DNA of 43,171 nt, from NCBI GenBank assembly GCA_023231475.1, contig JALJEE010000745.1, positions 1 to 43,171 of the forward strand, given 5' to 3'. The DNA is from Seison nebaliae. Its lineage: Eukaryota > Rotifera > Pararotatoria > Seisonacea > Seisonidae. Made by a program: the position numbers and the translations under genes. The notes under the pieces were generated by a model. That model saw only the letters and a program-made list of their open reading frames with translations. It had not been told where the DNA came from and searched no databases. Below, piece after piece: positions 42,576-43,171 of the stretch; position 1 is the stretch's first letter, and each line of letters begins with the position of its first letter.

Positions 42576-43171
42576 ATGAAAAAAAAGAACATCGTTTTTT
42601 CTTTGAGTCTATTTTCTTTTGTGCTCATCTACTACCTTGTTTGGAATATGTTGAAACTCAAGAAAGAAAATAATTTAATGTTTACCGATGAGCATAATTT
42701 GGATAATTCTTTTAATAAACCGCGAGAGATCAATATTTATAAAATTAATGAAAAAAACGGAAAATCATCTTATGAAATCAAAATTCTATCCAAAAAATAC
42801 AATGGCGATTATTGTTTCAGTTGTCATATACTCAAAGAGGATATGGTAGAAAAGGAAAAAGAATTAGTCGTCAATCAAACAATAAGCATGAATTTGCTAA
42901 ATTGGTTGAATGAAACCGTCTTAGATGTGATATTCAGATGGTATAAGATAAATAGATATCTCTATCAGATTCAACCAAGACATAAAGAAAAGTTAATTTC
43001 ACAATTATATTAATTTTGTATCATGTTATTCTAATTAGAATTATCTATTGTAATGTTATGGTTGATCCAAGTTGGAAAGGTGAAACATGTAATCATAGTA
43101 CTAAATATTGTACATTTTACTGCGAAAAACATGACAACAAATGTTTACCTTCTCCAATATATCATAGTGTC
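42576..43171 (+). CDS. Membrane-anchored or secreted Cys protein, 3' partial
   Basis: Exon 1 (42576..42991) and exon 2 (43039 to the window edge) give 183 residues so far. The intron is 47 nt with a GTTAAT donor; without it the frame stops at 43011-43013. The N-terminus (KKKNIVFSLSLFSFVLIYYLVW) is either a signal peptide or a type II anchor. A Lys/Asn-rich stretch follows, with CFSCHILKED and an N-glycosylation site (NQT, NET), then in exon 2 a Cys cluster (IIYCNVMVD...CNHSTKYCTFYCEKHDNKC) that looks extracellular and is cut by the window edge. I recognise no family. Confidence 0.6.

Noticed and set aside
1-43171. CRISPR arrays, tRNA or rRNA genes, and virus-derived elements.
   Set aside because: No direct-repeat/spacer arrays, no cloverleaf with a T-loop consensus, no rRNA blocks, and no reverse transcriptase, integrase, capsid or envelope motifs were found.

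Overview
This is an AT-rich, gene-dense stretch of a compact animal nuclear genome. I resolved about 20 protein genes. Most are cut by very short introns, almost all 35-64 nt, and nearly all exon junctions keep phase. Ciliary, dynein, neuropeptide, homeobox and astacin genes show that the host is a metazoan. A nematode-type sigma GST N-terminus, splice-acceptor-like AG motifs just before several ATGs (as in spliced-leader trans-splicing) and three close same-strand gene pairs suggest a nematode or a similar small ecdysozoan. I cannot place it further. The most unusual global trait is the 5' splice site: 68 of the 73 introns I could place start GTT (GTTAG, GTTAA, GTTCG), not GTA or GTG.

Left part (1-15.6 kb). 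An AT-hook/coiled-coil ORF runs off the left edge. It is followed by the V-ATPase accessory subunit Ac45 (+), a paired-like homeobox gene (-), an inward-rectifier K+ channel with a large insertion in its cytoplasmic domain (-), and a 19-exon gene (-) for a 2360-residue secreted protein. That protein has three VWD-C8-TIL modules, two SUEL-type lectin domains, a basic linker with furin-like sites and three novel C-terminal Cys repeats.

Middle part (16-31 kb). An intronless four-pass membrane protein of unknown family is followed by a neuropeptide precursor with five AFDSFD-KR units, a sigma GST, a LUC7-like U1 snRNP factor, an astacin protease and a small type I membrane protein. Next come tRNA 2'-phosphotransferase and UFD1 (same strand, operon-like), then IFT52 and an unidentified 343-residue protein.

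Right part (31-43 kb). A foldback hAT-like MITE and a short palindromic repeat cluster precede a roadblock dynein light chain. After these lie two secreted Cys proteins, an unidentified 897-residue helical protein that sits operon-like upstream of the second of them, the splicing cyclophilin CWC27 with YIPF5/Yip1 91 nt behind it, and a partial membrane-anchored Cys protein at the right edge. No CRISPR array, tRNA, rRNA or virus-derived element was recognised.
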